64,000 nucleotides of DNA from an uncultured Alphaproteobacteria bacterium (lineage in GTDB: Bacteria; Pseudomonadota; Alphaproteobacteria; HIMB59). The stretch lies in the NCBI GenBank assembly GCA_902557145.1, contig CACDYZ010000002.1, positions 1 to 64,000 on the forward strand. The letters are read 5' to 3'. The notes under the pieces are model-generated. The model ran no database searches, was not told the origin of the DNA, and saw nothing but the letters and a program-made list of their open reading frames with translations. Within the stretch, counting starts at the first letter, position 1. Each line of letters starts with the position of its first letter. This document shows, one piece after another, positions 29,404-37,420 of this stretch. The position numbers and the translations under genes are program-made.

Positions 29404-30600
29404 ATGGGAAATTTACAAGAAGAAGTTGATTTAAAAAAGACAATTAAAATAAGTGCGCGTAGATTTGAGGAGTCACCATATATTGAGAGAACTCAAACTT
29501 CAAATATGGTAAGAGGTGTTTATGCAGGTAGATACTTTCCAATGCAAATTGATGAAGATCCCATAGAAAAATATTGGTTGTTAAGACAAAAGGCACTAAT
29601 ATTTGATGTACCAGAAAAACCTATTGAAATATCTGGAAAAGACTCAGTTTCTTTTTTAAATAAAGTATTAACAAGAGAAATTTCAAACACGAAAAAGGGT
29701 AGAGGTTACTACGCTCTTGCTTGTACACCACAAGGTGGAATTTTTATGGACGGTGTTCTATTTAGATTTGATGAAAATAAATTTTGGTATGTTCAAGCAG
29801 ATGGTCCATTTGAAGATTGGTTGATTGCTCACAGCTCTGGTTACGACATTAAAATAAAAGATCCTAAATCTAGAGTTCTTCAAATTCAAGGTCCTGCATC
29901 AATTGATATTATGAAAGCAGCATCGAATGGCAAGATTGATGAAAAAATGCCATACTTCAGCTCTGATTTTTTTGATCTCGGTGGCCAAGAACTATATGTT
30001 TCCAGAACTGGTTTTACAAATGAACTTGGTTTTGAAATATTTTCAGATGGTTTTGAAACTGAACATTTAGCTTTATGGGACCATCTTAGTGAATGTGGTA
30101 AACCCTATGGTATGCAGTTTTCTGCTTCCAGAGCTATGACCATTAGGCGAATAGAAGGAGGTATTTTAGGTAATTTAACTGACATTGATACAACCACGAC
30201 TCCTTTTGAGGCTGGTCTTGGGTATTTTGTAAATATGAATAAAGATTTTATTGGAAGAGACGCACTAATCAATAAAGATAAAAGAACATGTCTGTTTGGA
30301 ATAACTTGTAAATCAGCTATTCCATCAGCTAAAAGTAAAATTAAATATAACGGAATAGGTATAGGCTACATAACAGCAGGTGTTCCATCACCGACACTTC
30401 AACAGGGTATTGGCTACGTAAGATTTTATAATCCTGGTAATTGGAAAAATAAAGAAGTAGAAATATTGCTGCCGGATAAATCATCACATAAGGGAATTAT
30501 TGTTGATTTACCATTTTATGATAAAGAAAAAAAAATTGTTAAAGGAATAGATAGATCAATTCCCTCCAAACCTGATAATATTTCTTTTGATGCTAAATAA
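29404..30600 (+). CDS. DmdA/GcvT-like tetrahydrofolate-dependent C1 transferase
   Basis: Belongs to the aminomethyltransferase family, which moves methyl or methylene groups to tetrahydrofolate. The 398 residues include GxDSVSFLNKVLTREI, the LQIQGPAS segment, RTGFTNELGFEIF, RRIEGG and TPFEAGLGYFV. The N-terminal portion (ARRFEESPYIERTQ) resembles the DMSP demethylase start more than classic GcvT. No gcvH or gcvP is near. It begins immediately after the molybdoenzyme stop and overlaps the SDR gene, so the three proteins should be made together. A demethylase for the imported compound is inferred, not shown. Confidence 0.85.
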   Translation: MGNLQEEVDLKKTIKISARRFEESPYIERTQTSNMVRGVYAGRYFPMQIDEDPIEKYWLLRQKALIFDVPEKPIEISGKDSVSFLNKVLTREISNTKKGRGYYALACTPQGGIFMDGVLFRFDENKFWYVQADGPFEDWLIAHSSGYDIKIKDPKSRVLQIQGPASIDIMKAASNGKIDEKMPYFSSDFFDLGGQELYVSRTGFTNELGFEIFSDGFETEHLALWDHLSECGKPYGMQFSASRAMTIRRIEGGILGNLTDIDTTTTPFEAGLGYFVNMNKDFIGRDALINKDKRTCLFGITCKSAIPSAKSKIKYNGIGIGYITAGVPSPTLQQGIGYVRFYNPGNWKNKEVEILLPDKSSHKGIIVDLPFYDKEKKIVKGIDRSIPSKPDNISFDAK

Positions 30601-31378
30601 TTTACTTAAGAATAAAAAAATCATTATATCTGCAGGAGCTTCAGGAATAGGTCTAGCATCTGTAAAATTATTATTATCTCAAGGTGCTATAGTTTATACT
30701 TGTGACATTGATAAAAAACACATTAACAAACTAAAAAGACACTCAAAGTTTAATAAAAAACTATTTATCTTTGAATGTGATGCTTCTAAAGAAATTGAAG
30801 TTAAACATTTGTTTAAACAAATTTCAAATAAAACTAACAAAATAGATGGTTTGATAAATAATATAGGTATTGCTGGACCTACAGCTCCCTTAGATAAAAT
30901 TAATTCTGATGATTGGGAAAAGACTTTGCATATAAATATTAATAGTCATTTTTATTTTACTAAATATGCAATACCTTTGATTAAAAAATCAAAATTTGGA
31001 TCAGTAGTTAATATTTCTTCTACTGCGGGAATTGATGGCTTTCCAAACAGATCTCCGTATGCAGCTAGTAAATGGGCTTTAATAGGTATTACTAAAACTT
31101 TAGCAATGGAATTAGGAAAATTTAATATTCGAGTTAATGCTATATGCCCAGGATCTGTTAAAGGCTCTAGAATGAATAGAGTAATAAAAGCTAAAGCCAA
31201 AATTTTAAATCAATCTATTAAATCAATTGAAAAAGATTTTGTATCAATGAGCTCTTTAAAACAGTGGGTATACGAAGATGACATTGCAAAAATGTGCTCC
31301 TTTTTAATTTCTAATGACTCACTCAGAGTTTCTGGTCAAGTGATCTCAGTTGATGGTAATACTGAGAGAATGGATTAA
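30590..31378 (+). CDS. short-chain dehydrogenase/reductase
   Basis: NAD(P)-dependent SDR of 262 residues: nucleotide-binding SAGASGIG at the N-terminus, NNIGIAG, the catalytic Ser in VNISSTAG, and YAASK with the catalytic Tyr and Lys, followed by VNAICPGSV. The track start is a TTG at 30587; the ATG one codon later is preferred. Last gene of the operon with the permease, molybdoenzyme and DmdA-like gene, and convergent with the BKACE gene, sharing TTAA at the stops. A 3-hydroxyacid dehydrogenase that feeds the BKACE is attractive but unproven. Confidence 0.9.
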   Translation: MLNNLLKNKKIIISAGASGIGLASVKLLLSQGAIVYTCDIDKKHINKLKRHSKFNKKLFIFECDASKEIEVKHLFKQISNKTNKIDGLINNIGIAGPTAPLDKINSDDWEKTLHININSHFYFTKYAIPLIKKSKFGSVVNISSTAGIDGFPNRSPYAASKWALIGITKTLAMELGKFNIRVNAICPGSVKGSRMNRVIKAKAKILNQSIKSIEKDFVSMSSLKQWVYEDDIAKMCSFLISNDSLRVSGQVISVDGNTERMD

Positions 31379-32259
31379 TTTTTATTAAGTTTTAAATATT
31401 CACGAGTTTCTTCAGGGCTCATTATAGAGGAACCTAATTCATGAACTATGTTAATTGCCTTTTCAACTAACTGTGGGTTAGTTGCAAGTTTTCCTTTTGA
31501 TAAATATAAATTGTCTTCAAGTCCAACTCTTGGATTGCCACCAAGTAAAACTGTTTGTGCAACAAATGGCATTTCATTTCTTGAAATTGCAAAACCAGAC
31601 CAAATTGCATTTTTAGGCATGACATCTAACATTGCTATCATAGCTGATGTTTTAGCTGGTGCTCCCCATGGAATACCCAAACACATTTGATATAATGGTG
31701 GATCACTAAGAAGACCCTCTTCATAAAGTTGTGCACCAAACCACATGTTACCTAAATCAAAAGCCTCAACTTCAGGTTTAACACCTATTTCTTTTAATCG
31801 CTTAGCTGCTTTTCTCAAATCATTAGGTGTATTAACTGCTAACACCGAGCTATCACCAAAATTTAAAGTACCAGCATCAAGTGTGCAAATTTCTGGAAGC
31901 AACTCCTCTACATGTGATATTCTTTCCATAATATTGGCCATATCAGTATATGGTCCAAAATCCATTGGATTTTCTCCTTCACCGATATCTAAATCTCCAC
32001 CCATTCCTGTTGTCAGATTTATAATTACATCAGTATCGCTTGATCTAATAGTTTCAACCACTTCTTTATAAAATTCAAACTTACGGCTTGGTGTTCCGTC
32101 TTCCTCTCTGACATGAATATGAACTATAGAGGCACCAGCTTGAGCTGACTCTATTGAAGACTTGGCAATCTGTTTTGGTGTTTTAGGAAGATCAGGGTGT
32201 TTTGAAGCAGTATCACCTGAGCCATTTACTGCACAAGTAAGAAAAACTTTATTTTGCAT
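31375..32259 (-). CDS. beta-keto acid cleavage enzyme (BKACE, DUF849), dehydrocarnitine-cleavage type
   Basis: BKACEs condense a beta-keto acid with acetyl-CoA to give acetoacetate and a new acyl-CoA, using a zinc in a TIM barrel. The 294 residues show GSGDTASKHPDLPKTPKQIA, HIHVREEDGTPSRK with the zinc His pair, NLTTGMGGD, and CLGIPWGAPA. By recollection these match the branch acting on 3-dehydrocarnitine (giving betainyl-CoA). The track start is a TTG at 32268; the ATG at 32259 (MQNKVFLTCAV) fits the family. It is transcribed divergently from proX, consistent with a carnitine or related betaine substrate. Confidence 0.88.
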   Translation of the reverse strand: MQNKVFLTCAVNGSGDTASKHPDLPKTPKQIAKSSIESAQAGASIVHIHVREEDGTPSRKFEFYKEVVETIRSSDTDVIINLTTGMGGDLDIGEGENPMDFGPYTDMANIMERISHVEELLPEICTLDAGTLNFGDSSVLAVNTPNDLRKAAKRLKEIGVKPEVEAFDLGNMWFGAQLYEEGLLSDPPLYQMCLGIPWGAPAKTSAMIAMLDVMPKNAIWSGFAISRNEMPFVAQTVLLGGNPRVGLEDNLYLSKGKLATNPQLVEKAINIVHELGSSIMSPEETREYLKLNKN

Positions 32260-32380
32260 GAAAATCAATACTATTACACTTAATTAATATTTAAAAATCA
32301 AATCTTAATTAAAATTATATCTATTGATGAATAAATTGCATATGTACTTTGCTATTTTTTTGATAAAATAAACAATAAAT

Positions 32381-32387
32381 GGGAGGA
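32381..32387 (+). promoter_or_regulatory. strong ribosome binding site of proX
   Basis: GGGAGGA lies 7 bases before the proX ATG. Most genes in this window have weak or no Shine-Dalgarno sequence, so this near-perfect match marks proX for high expression, as expected for a periplasmic binding protein. Confidence 0.7.
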
Positions 32388-32394
32388 ATAATCA

Positions 32395-33423
32395 ATGAGA
32401 TTATCTAAAACAATTATTACTTTTATTCTATCCTCTATTCTTTTTACTGCAACTTTCAGTAAAGCTAATGCAGAAAAATTATTAGCTGCTATTGCTGACT
32501 GGACTGGTGGAGAGATTTCATGCCAAGTTGCTGTAAGTATACTTGAAGATGAGTTGGGATATGAAATTGATAGAATAGTATTTGCTTCAGGAACAGGCCT
32601 CTGGGAGGCTATTGCTGCAGGAGATATTGATTTTGCTTGTGAGTCTTGGCCTAGTTATGCTGAAGCAGATGAGGTTATGTTAAACGGTGATTTAATTCAT
32701 GGTGGAGAAGTTAAAATGACTTACTCTGGTGATGGAAGTGTCAAACTTTTAGGAACTGTTGGTATCACTGGTATGTCCGATTACTATGTTCCAAAATATT
32801 GGGCTGATGCTAACCCAGACTTTTCTGGTGTCGCTGATTTAAATAATTATAAATCTGATTTTGCAACTATGGAAAGTGGTGACAAAGGAAGACTAATTGG
32901 TTGTCCAGTTGCTGGATGGAACTGTCACGATCAAAAAAGATTAGACCTACTTGGTTTAGACTTTGTTGCTGATGAATTAGGTACCGAAACAGCTGCTCTT
33001 GCTGAAGCTCAAGGTATGTATGACAGAGGAGAGCCTTTTTTAATGTATCTTTGGGAACCACATTGGTTCTTTGGTGTTAACGATTTGGTTGGTGTAAAAT
33101 TAGCTCCAAACCAATCTTGTGATACATTTACAGAGGCTAACAACTGGGAAACTTGTGGTGCTGACTATTGGCCAGCTACAGGTTGGGCTGTTGACTATCC
33201 AATGAACTACGGTAATCCTGAAACATTTGCAAAACCTGAAAATCAACTAGCATTAGAATTTTTTGGTAAGATGGCTTTATCAAATGCTGATCAAGCTGCA
33301 ATGTTAGTTCAGGTTCGTGAAGGTGGAGAACTTAATGACGTAGTAGCTGAGTGGAAAGCAAATAATAAATCTACTTGGGAAAAATGGTTGCCTACTTCAG
33401 TAGAAGGTCTAACAGGATCTTAG
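32395..33423 (+). CDS. proX: glycine betaine-type ABC transporter substrate-binding protein
   Basis: Periplasmic receptor of the ProX/OpuAC type. The 342 residues start with a Sec signal peptide (LSKTIITFILSSILFTATFSKANA, cleavage likely after ANA). Aromatic residues that could form the quaternary-ammonium cage occur in motifs such as ADWTGGE, CESWPSYAEA, YLWEPHWFFG and YWPATGWAV. It is monocistronic, with a strong ribosome binding site and a downstream hairpin. Carnitine, glycine betaine or DMSP-like ligands are all possible; the binding site cannot be resolved further from sequence. Confidence 0.92.
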   Translation: MRLSKTIITFILSSILFTATFSKANAEKLLAAIADWTGGEISCQVAVSILEDELGYEIDRIVFASGTGLWEAIAAGDIDFACESWPSYAEADEVMLNGDLIHGGEVKMTYSGDGSVKLLGTVGITGMSDYYVPKYWADANPDFSGVADLNNYKSDFATMESGDKGRLIGCPVAGWNCHDQKRLDLLGLDFVADELGTETAALAEAQGMYDRGEPFLMYLWEPHWFFGVNDLVGVKLAPNQSCDTFTEANNWETCGADYWPATGWAVDYPMNYGNPETFAKPENQLALEFFGKMALSNADQAAMLVQVREGGELNDVVAEWKANNKSTWEKWLPTSVEGLTGS

Positions 33424-33437
33424 AATCATAAACTTAA

Positions 33438-33464
33438 AAGGCTCTGTTTAAAAGGCAGAGCCTT
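33438..33464 (+). terminator. hairpin after proX (terminator or mRNA-stabilising stem)
   Basis: AAGGCTCTG and CAGAGCCTT form a perfect 9-bp stem with a 9-base loop, 15 bases after the proX stop. The following bases (AACTAACTTTCTTT) give only a weak U-tract, so it may act as an inefficient terminator or as a 3' stabiliser of the abundant proX message. Confidence 0.7.
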
Positions 33465-33537
33465 AACTAACTTTCTTTAAAAAACTTTGTATTTAATAAT
33501 TTTTAATTTAAAAATAAATCAAATTATTTGATTTATT

Positions 33538-35034
33538 TTGACCAATTATCTCTATAAACACCTTATACAACCAAATATAAACAATAAAAAAACATTTTTA
33601 TTACTAGACGATGGAACTGAGATTTCTTATGAAGATTTTATATCTCTTGCTTCAAAAATTTCTTATAAATTAACTAATCTAGGACTAAAATCAGGTGATC
33701 GTATTCTTGTAAAGTCGCCCAAGTGTAAAGAAACATTATCTCTTTATTTGTCATCAATTCAAACAGGATCTGTTTTTTTTCCCCTAAATTCCAGTTATAC
33801 TTTAAATGAAACCATCTATTTTATTGAGGACTCAAAACCATCTATCTTAATTTGTGAAAGTTCAGAAGTTAAAAGTATTAAACCAATTTGTGATAAAATT
33901 GGATGTAAAATTTTATCCTTAAATGCAAACGGTGAGGGAGAAGTTACTGATGATCTGGAAGATCTAGATAGTTTTTTTGAACCTAACAATAGAGTAAATG
34001 ACGATTTAGCAGCTCTTCTATATACATCAGGAACTACTGGTAAACCAAAAGGTGCCATGCTAACTCATCAAAATTTAGTATCAAATGCTTATCAGCTTAT
34101 AAATTTATGGAATATTGATAAGAGTGACACTCTTATCCATGCACTTCCTATTTATCACACTCATGGATTATTTGTTGCTATAAACACTTCTTTGATGAGT
34201 GGAGCTTCCATCAGATTTATTAAAAATTTTAATATAGATTTAGTAATTGAGGCATTTAAGTATTCCACTCTTATGATGGGAGTGCCTACTTTTTATACAA
34301 GATTGATCAAAGATAAAAGGCTAGATAAGTCACTAACAAAAAATATGAAATTATTTATTTCAGGTAGTGCTCCTTTATTAACTGAAACACATCAAGATTT
34401 TTATAACATTACTGGTCATCGAATATTAGAGCGTTACGGCATGACTGAAACAAATATGAATACTTCTAATCCTTTTCATGGAGAAAGAAAAGCTGGATCA
34501 GTAGGTAAGCCTTTAAAAGATATAAATATAAGAATTAATAATACTAAGGGTGACAAAGATACAGTGCTTAGTAAAATTGGTATGATTGAAATTAAAGGTC
34601 CTAATGTTTTTAAAGGCTATTTAAATAATCCTAAAAAAACTCAAGATGCGTTTACTAAAGATGGGTATTTTATTACAGGAGATATTGGTTACTTTGACAA
34701 AGATGGATACTTATTTATATCAGGAAGAAATAAAGATCTAATTATAAGTGGAGGTTTTAATGTATATCCTAAAGAAATAGAAGATGTTATAAATCAACAT
34801 AAATCTGTAATTGAGTCTGCTGTATTTGGTATAAAAGATAATGATTTAGGAGAAGTTCCTATAGCAGCAGTAGTTATGATTAATGATAAAACAGAAATAA
34901 AAGATCTTTCAGTATATGTAGATAATAATTTAGTTAAATATAAAATTCCAAAGAAGTATATAGTACTAAATGAACTTCCAAAAAACGTAATGGGAAAAGT
35001 TCAAAAAAATATCTTAAAAGATAAATATTCTTAA
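33538..35034 (+). CDS. matB: malonyl-CoA synthetase-like acyl-CoA ligase
   Basis: AMP-forming ligase that activates a carboxylic acid with CoA. The 498 residues carry the P-loop YTSGTTGKPKGAML, ALPIYHTHGLFVA, YGMTETNMNTSNPF (A5 region), GDIGYFDKDGYLFISGR and the C-terminal Lys region PKNVMGKVQK. The HTHGLF and TETNMNTSNPF segments are typical of MatB, which makes malonyl-CoA from malonate. The only plausible start is a TTG at 33538. It follows proX by 114 bases. In this setting it could also activate a related dicarboxylate or betaine-derived acid. Confidence 0.85.
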   Translation: MTNYLYKHLIQPNINNKKTFLLLDDGTEISYEDFISLASKISYKLTNLGLKSGDRILVKSPKCKETLSLYLSSIQTGSVFFPLNSSYTLNETIYFIEDSKPSILICESSEVKSIKPICDKIGCKILSLNANGEGEVTDDLEDLDSFFEPNNRVNDDLAALLYTSGTTGKPKGAMLTHQNLVSNAYQLINLWNIDKSDTLIHALPIYHTHGLFVAINTSLMSGASIRFIKNFNIDLVIEAFKYSTLMMGVPTFYTRLIKDKRLDKSLTKNMKLFISGSAPLLTETHQDFYNITGHRILERYGMTETNMNTSNPFHGERKAGSVGKPLKDINIRINNTKGDKDTVLSKIGMIEIKGPNVFKGYLNNPKKTQDAFTKDGYFITGDIGYFDKDGYLFISGRNKDLIISGGFNVYPKEIEDVINQHKSVIESAVFGIKDNDLGEVPIAAVVMINDKTEIKDLSVYVDNNLVKYKIPKKYIVLNELPKNVMGKVQKNILKDKYS

Positions 35035-35062
35035 ACTTTAAATTATAATATATAAAATTATA

Positions 35063-35713
35063 ATGTCTTCTGCAGTAGTTTTTGGTGGTACTGGACTTGT
35101 TGGAAATTATTTAATTAAAACTTTGGTTAACGATGAATATTATACTAAAGTTAAAGTATTCACTCGGTCAGAAATCAATATTACAAATTCAAAATTAGAA
35201 ATTATTAATACAAATTTTGATAACCTTGAAGAGGTTAAAGATTTAATACTAGCTGATAGTTGCTTTTTTTGTATTGGTACAACAAAAAAAAATTCTCCTA
35301 ATAAATATGACTATCAGAAAGTTGAACTCGAATTACCTAAAAAAATTGCTCAAATTTGTAAAAAAAACTCAATAAAATCCTTTGTTTTCGTCTCATCTGG
35401 TTTTGCAGACCCTAAAAATAAAGGAGAATACTTAAGATTTAAAGGGTTAGTTGAGGAAGAATTAAAACGTTTAGATTTTTATAATCTTGGTATTTTAAGA
35501 CCATCTTTTTTACTAGGTGAAAGAAAAGAGTTTAGAATTGCAGAGAAAATAGGAATACCTATTTTCAAATTATTAACACCATTATTTATCGGACCACTTA
35601 AAAAAATGAGACCAATTCACGCTAACACTGTAGCTAAAGCAATGTCCAATATTGTAAAGCAAAATTTAGATCAAGTAACATACGAGTCTGATGAAATAGT
35701 AAAAATCAGTTAA
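35063..35713 (+). CDS. NAD(P)-binding Rossmann-fold protein (HTATIP2/atypical SDR-like)
   Basis: A 216-residue protein with an N-terminal dinucleotide-binding motif VVFGGTGLVGNYLI, CIGTTKKNS, FVFVSSGFADP and a C-terminal MRPIHANTVAKAM. It resembles the small NAD(P)H-binding proteins related to HTATIP2/TIP30 and nucleoside-diphosphate-sugar epimerases. A full SDR YxxxK is not evident in the usual place (YLRFKG may substitute). Same strand as the matB-like gene (28 bases away). The substrate is unknown. Confidence 0.8.
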   Translation: MSSAVVFGGTGLVGNYLIKTLVNDEYYTKVKVFTRSEINITNSKLEIINTNFDNLEEVKDLILADSCFFCIGTTKKNSPNKYDYQKVELELPKKIAQICKKNSIKSFVFVSSGFADPKNKGEYLRFKGLVEEELKRLDFYNLGILRPSFLLGERKEFRIAEKIGIPIFKLLTPLFIGPLKKMRPIHANTVAKAMSNIVKQNLDQVTYESDEIVKIS

Positions 35714-35738
35714 TACAAAATTAATAAATGTATGATAA

Positions 35739-36647
35739 ATGAATAAACTTAATGTTGTTTACAATCAGAACTACGACATCCCCTTACCAAGCGGTCACAG
35801 ATTTGTGGGTACAAAATTTTCTGACCTATATCATTTTATTAAAGACTCTAATCTATTTAAAGATTTGATTGTTCATCAAAGTGTATCTGCACCTATAAAA
35901 GATGTTCAAAATGTCCATGATAGTGAATATGTAATTAATGTTAAAAAGGGTAGTCTATTGAGAAATCAAGAGAGGAGAATAAATCTACCTTGGAGTGAGA
36001 GATTAGCTATGAGATCTTTTTTAGCAATACAAGGAACACTACAAACATCTTATTTGGCTTTAGAGAATGGTGTAGCATGTCATTTGGCAGGAGGAACACA
36101 TCATGCCTTTAAAGATTGTGGATCTGGTTTTTGTGTGTTTAACGATTTAGCCTTTGCTTCAATAAATTTACTTAATCAAAAAAAAGTTAATAAAATTTTA
36201 ATTTTAGATTTAGATGTCCATCAAGGTGATGGTACAGCTTCAATTTGTCAAAATATTGACGATATTTTTACATGCTCGATACATTGTAAAAACAATTTTC
36301 CTTTTGATAAAAAAACAAGCAATTTAGATATACCTATTGATGACGGTATAGGAGATGATGAATATTTAAATATCCTTAAACACACTCTTGATCAAGTGAA
36401 TGCAAAGATTGAACCTGATATTGTATTTTATGATGCAGGAGTTGATGTTCACTATAATGACGATCTTGGAAACTTAAACCTTACTGATGAAGGTATAAAA
36501 AAAAGAGATGAAATTGTATGCAATTATTTTAAGGACAAAAAAATACCCTTATGTACGGTTATTGGTGGTGGTTACAGTAAAAGCAGAAAGGAATTAGCCT
36601 CGAGGCACTTCTCTATATTTAATACTGTATTTGAAGTTTATTTATGA
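35739..36647 (+). CDS. histone deacetylase-family (acetylpolyamine amidohydrolase-like) hydrolase
   Basis: Zinc-dependent deacylase of the HDAC/AcuC/APAH superfamily, 302 residues. Motifs in order: LPSGHRF, the active-site His pair in AGGTHHAF, GSGFCVFND, zinc ligands in DLDVHQGDGT and DAGVDVH, and the catalytic Tyr region GGGYS. In bacteria such proteins deacetylate polyamines or other small acyl amides, sometimes lysine side chains. It overlaps the convergent bioY gene by 10 bases at the 3' ends. The link to the betaine genes upstream is only positional. Confidence 0.9.
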   Translation: MNKLNVVYNQNYDIPLPSGHRFVGTKFSDLYHFIKDSNLFKDLIVHQSVSAPIKDVQNVHDSEYVINVKKGSLLRNQERRINLPWSERLAMRSFLAIQGTLQTSYLALENGVACHLAGGTHHAFKDCGSGFCVFNDLAFASINLLNQKKVNKILILDLDVHQGDGTASICQNIDDIFTCSIHCKNNFPFDKKTSNLDIPIDDGIGDDEYLNILKHTLDQVNAKIEPDIVFYDAGVDVHYNDDLGNLNLTDEGIKKRDEIVCNYFKDKKIPLCTVIGGGYSKSRKELASRHFSIFNTVFEVYL

Positions 36648-37195
36648 TTTTTTGAATTAACTCTTTGAATCAACCCAAAAATTATTGCTATAGCTAATAT
36701 AATCTTTAGAAACTCACTATATAAAAAGGGCATTAAACCAAGAGTAACTGCTTGTTCATAACCTACAAAGAACGATAGGTGACTTACACCACATAAGAAT
36801 ATTATAAGAGCACCAATAAAAACTGTAAGAGATAATTTAATTAAATTAGTGGTTACTTCCTTGTTGAAAACGAAAGATATGAAGAAGGCAGCAACTACCA
36901 TACCGTATAAAAACCCGAAAGTAGGAGAGAATATATAACCAATTCCTCCACCATTGGCAAAAATAGGCAAACCAAGTGTACCTAAAACTACATAAATAAA
37001 AGTTGAGTAAAATCCAACCATTCCCATTGAAGCTGCTATGAAATAAACCACGAGTGTTTGTAATGTCATTGGTACAGGGTAAAAAGGAATTGAAATCTTT
37101 GATGATACGGTAAGTAAAATCACACCTAATATAGTTAAATAGTATTTGGAGAAGAAATGGGTACCAAAAATATTTTCTGAAATTGTTCTACTCAT
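36638..37195 (-). CDS. bioY: biotin transporter BioY
   Basis: Membrane S-component that imports biotin, alone or with an ECF module. The 185 residues form about six helices with the family motifs IPFYPVPMTLQTLVVY and GGGIGYIFSPTFGFLYG. No bioM/bioN genes are adjacent, so either it works alone or it shares an ECF module encoded elsewhere. It follows a small unknown gene by 6 bases. Suggests the cell relies on external biotin, though biotin synthesis genes could lie outside the window. Confidence 0.94.
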   Translation of the reverse strand: MSRTISENIFGTHFFSKYYLTILGVILLTVSSKISIPFYPVPMTLQTLVVYFIAASMGMVGFYSTFIYVVLGTLGLPIFANGGGIGYIFSPTFGFLYGMVVAAFFISFVFNKEVTTNLIKLSLTVFIGALIIFLCGVSHLSFFVGYEQAVTLGLMPFLYSEFLKIILAIAIIFGLIQRVNSKNHK

Positions 37196-37201
37196 TTAAT
37201 T

Positions 37202-37414
37202 TTATCTTACTTTATCTTCGTCCTTATAAAATCTTGGATCAAATTCATCTAATTTAATACCTCTAAATGTCTTATAAAATGAACCAAATTTATAACTACC
37301 AAGCTGTTCTAATGGTGTGCTTGTAAATTTAGCTTTGGCTTCTTCTTCTGATTCAGCCTCAATAGTGACTTGAAAGTCGTATGACATAGTCATATCAATA
37401 ACAAATTTTCTCAT
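37202..37414 (-). CDS. small conserved-looking protein of unknown function (70 aa)
   Basis: I do not recognise a named family. The 70 residues are predicted soluble, with a beta strand (KFVIDMTMSYDFQVTIEA), an acidic helix (ESEEEAKAKFTS) and an aromatic segment (YKFGSFYKTFRG). This loosely recalls small YcfA/DpnD-like beta-alpha folds. It is preceded by a perfect AGGAGG ribosome binding site, one of the strongest in the window, so it is probably abundant. It lies upstream of bioY in the same direction (6 bases), hinting at a shared transcript. Confidence 0.7.
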   Translation of the reverse strand: MRKFVIDMTMSYDFQVTIEAESEEEAKAKFTSTPLEQLGSYKFGSFYKTFRGIKLDEFDPRFYKDEDKVR

Positions 37415-37420
37415 AAGTAA

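Noticed and set aside
31745-32071. 108-aa plus-strand ORF antisense to the BKACE gene
   Set aside because: It lies wholly inside a well-conserved gene in the opposite strand and its translation resembles no protein; a shadow ORF, like those at 15027-15287, 28989-29249, 33816-34058 and 60110-60355.
32260-32394. Glycine or SAM riboswitch upstream of proX and other methyl-pathway genes
   Set aside because: I looked for the conserved paired and GAGAG-type cores in the upstream gaps of proX, proWW, the Fe-ADH and the TauD-type gene and saw none.
12838-35034. A mobile genomic island inserted at tRNA-Lys
   Set aside because: The accessory genes begin just after a tRNA, a common integration site, but I found no integrase or transposase and no repeat of the tRNA 3' end downstream, and the base composition looks like the rest.
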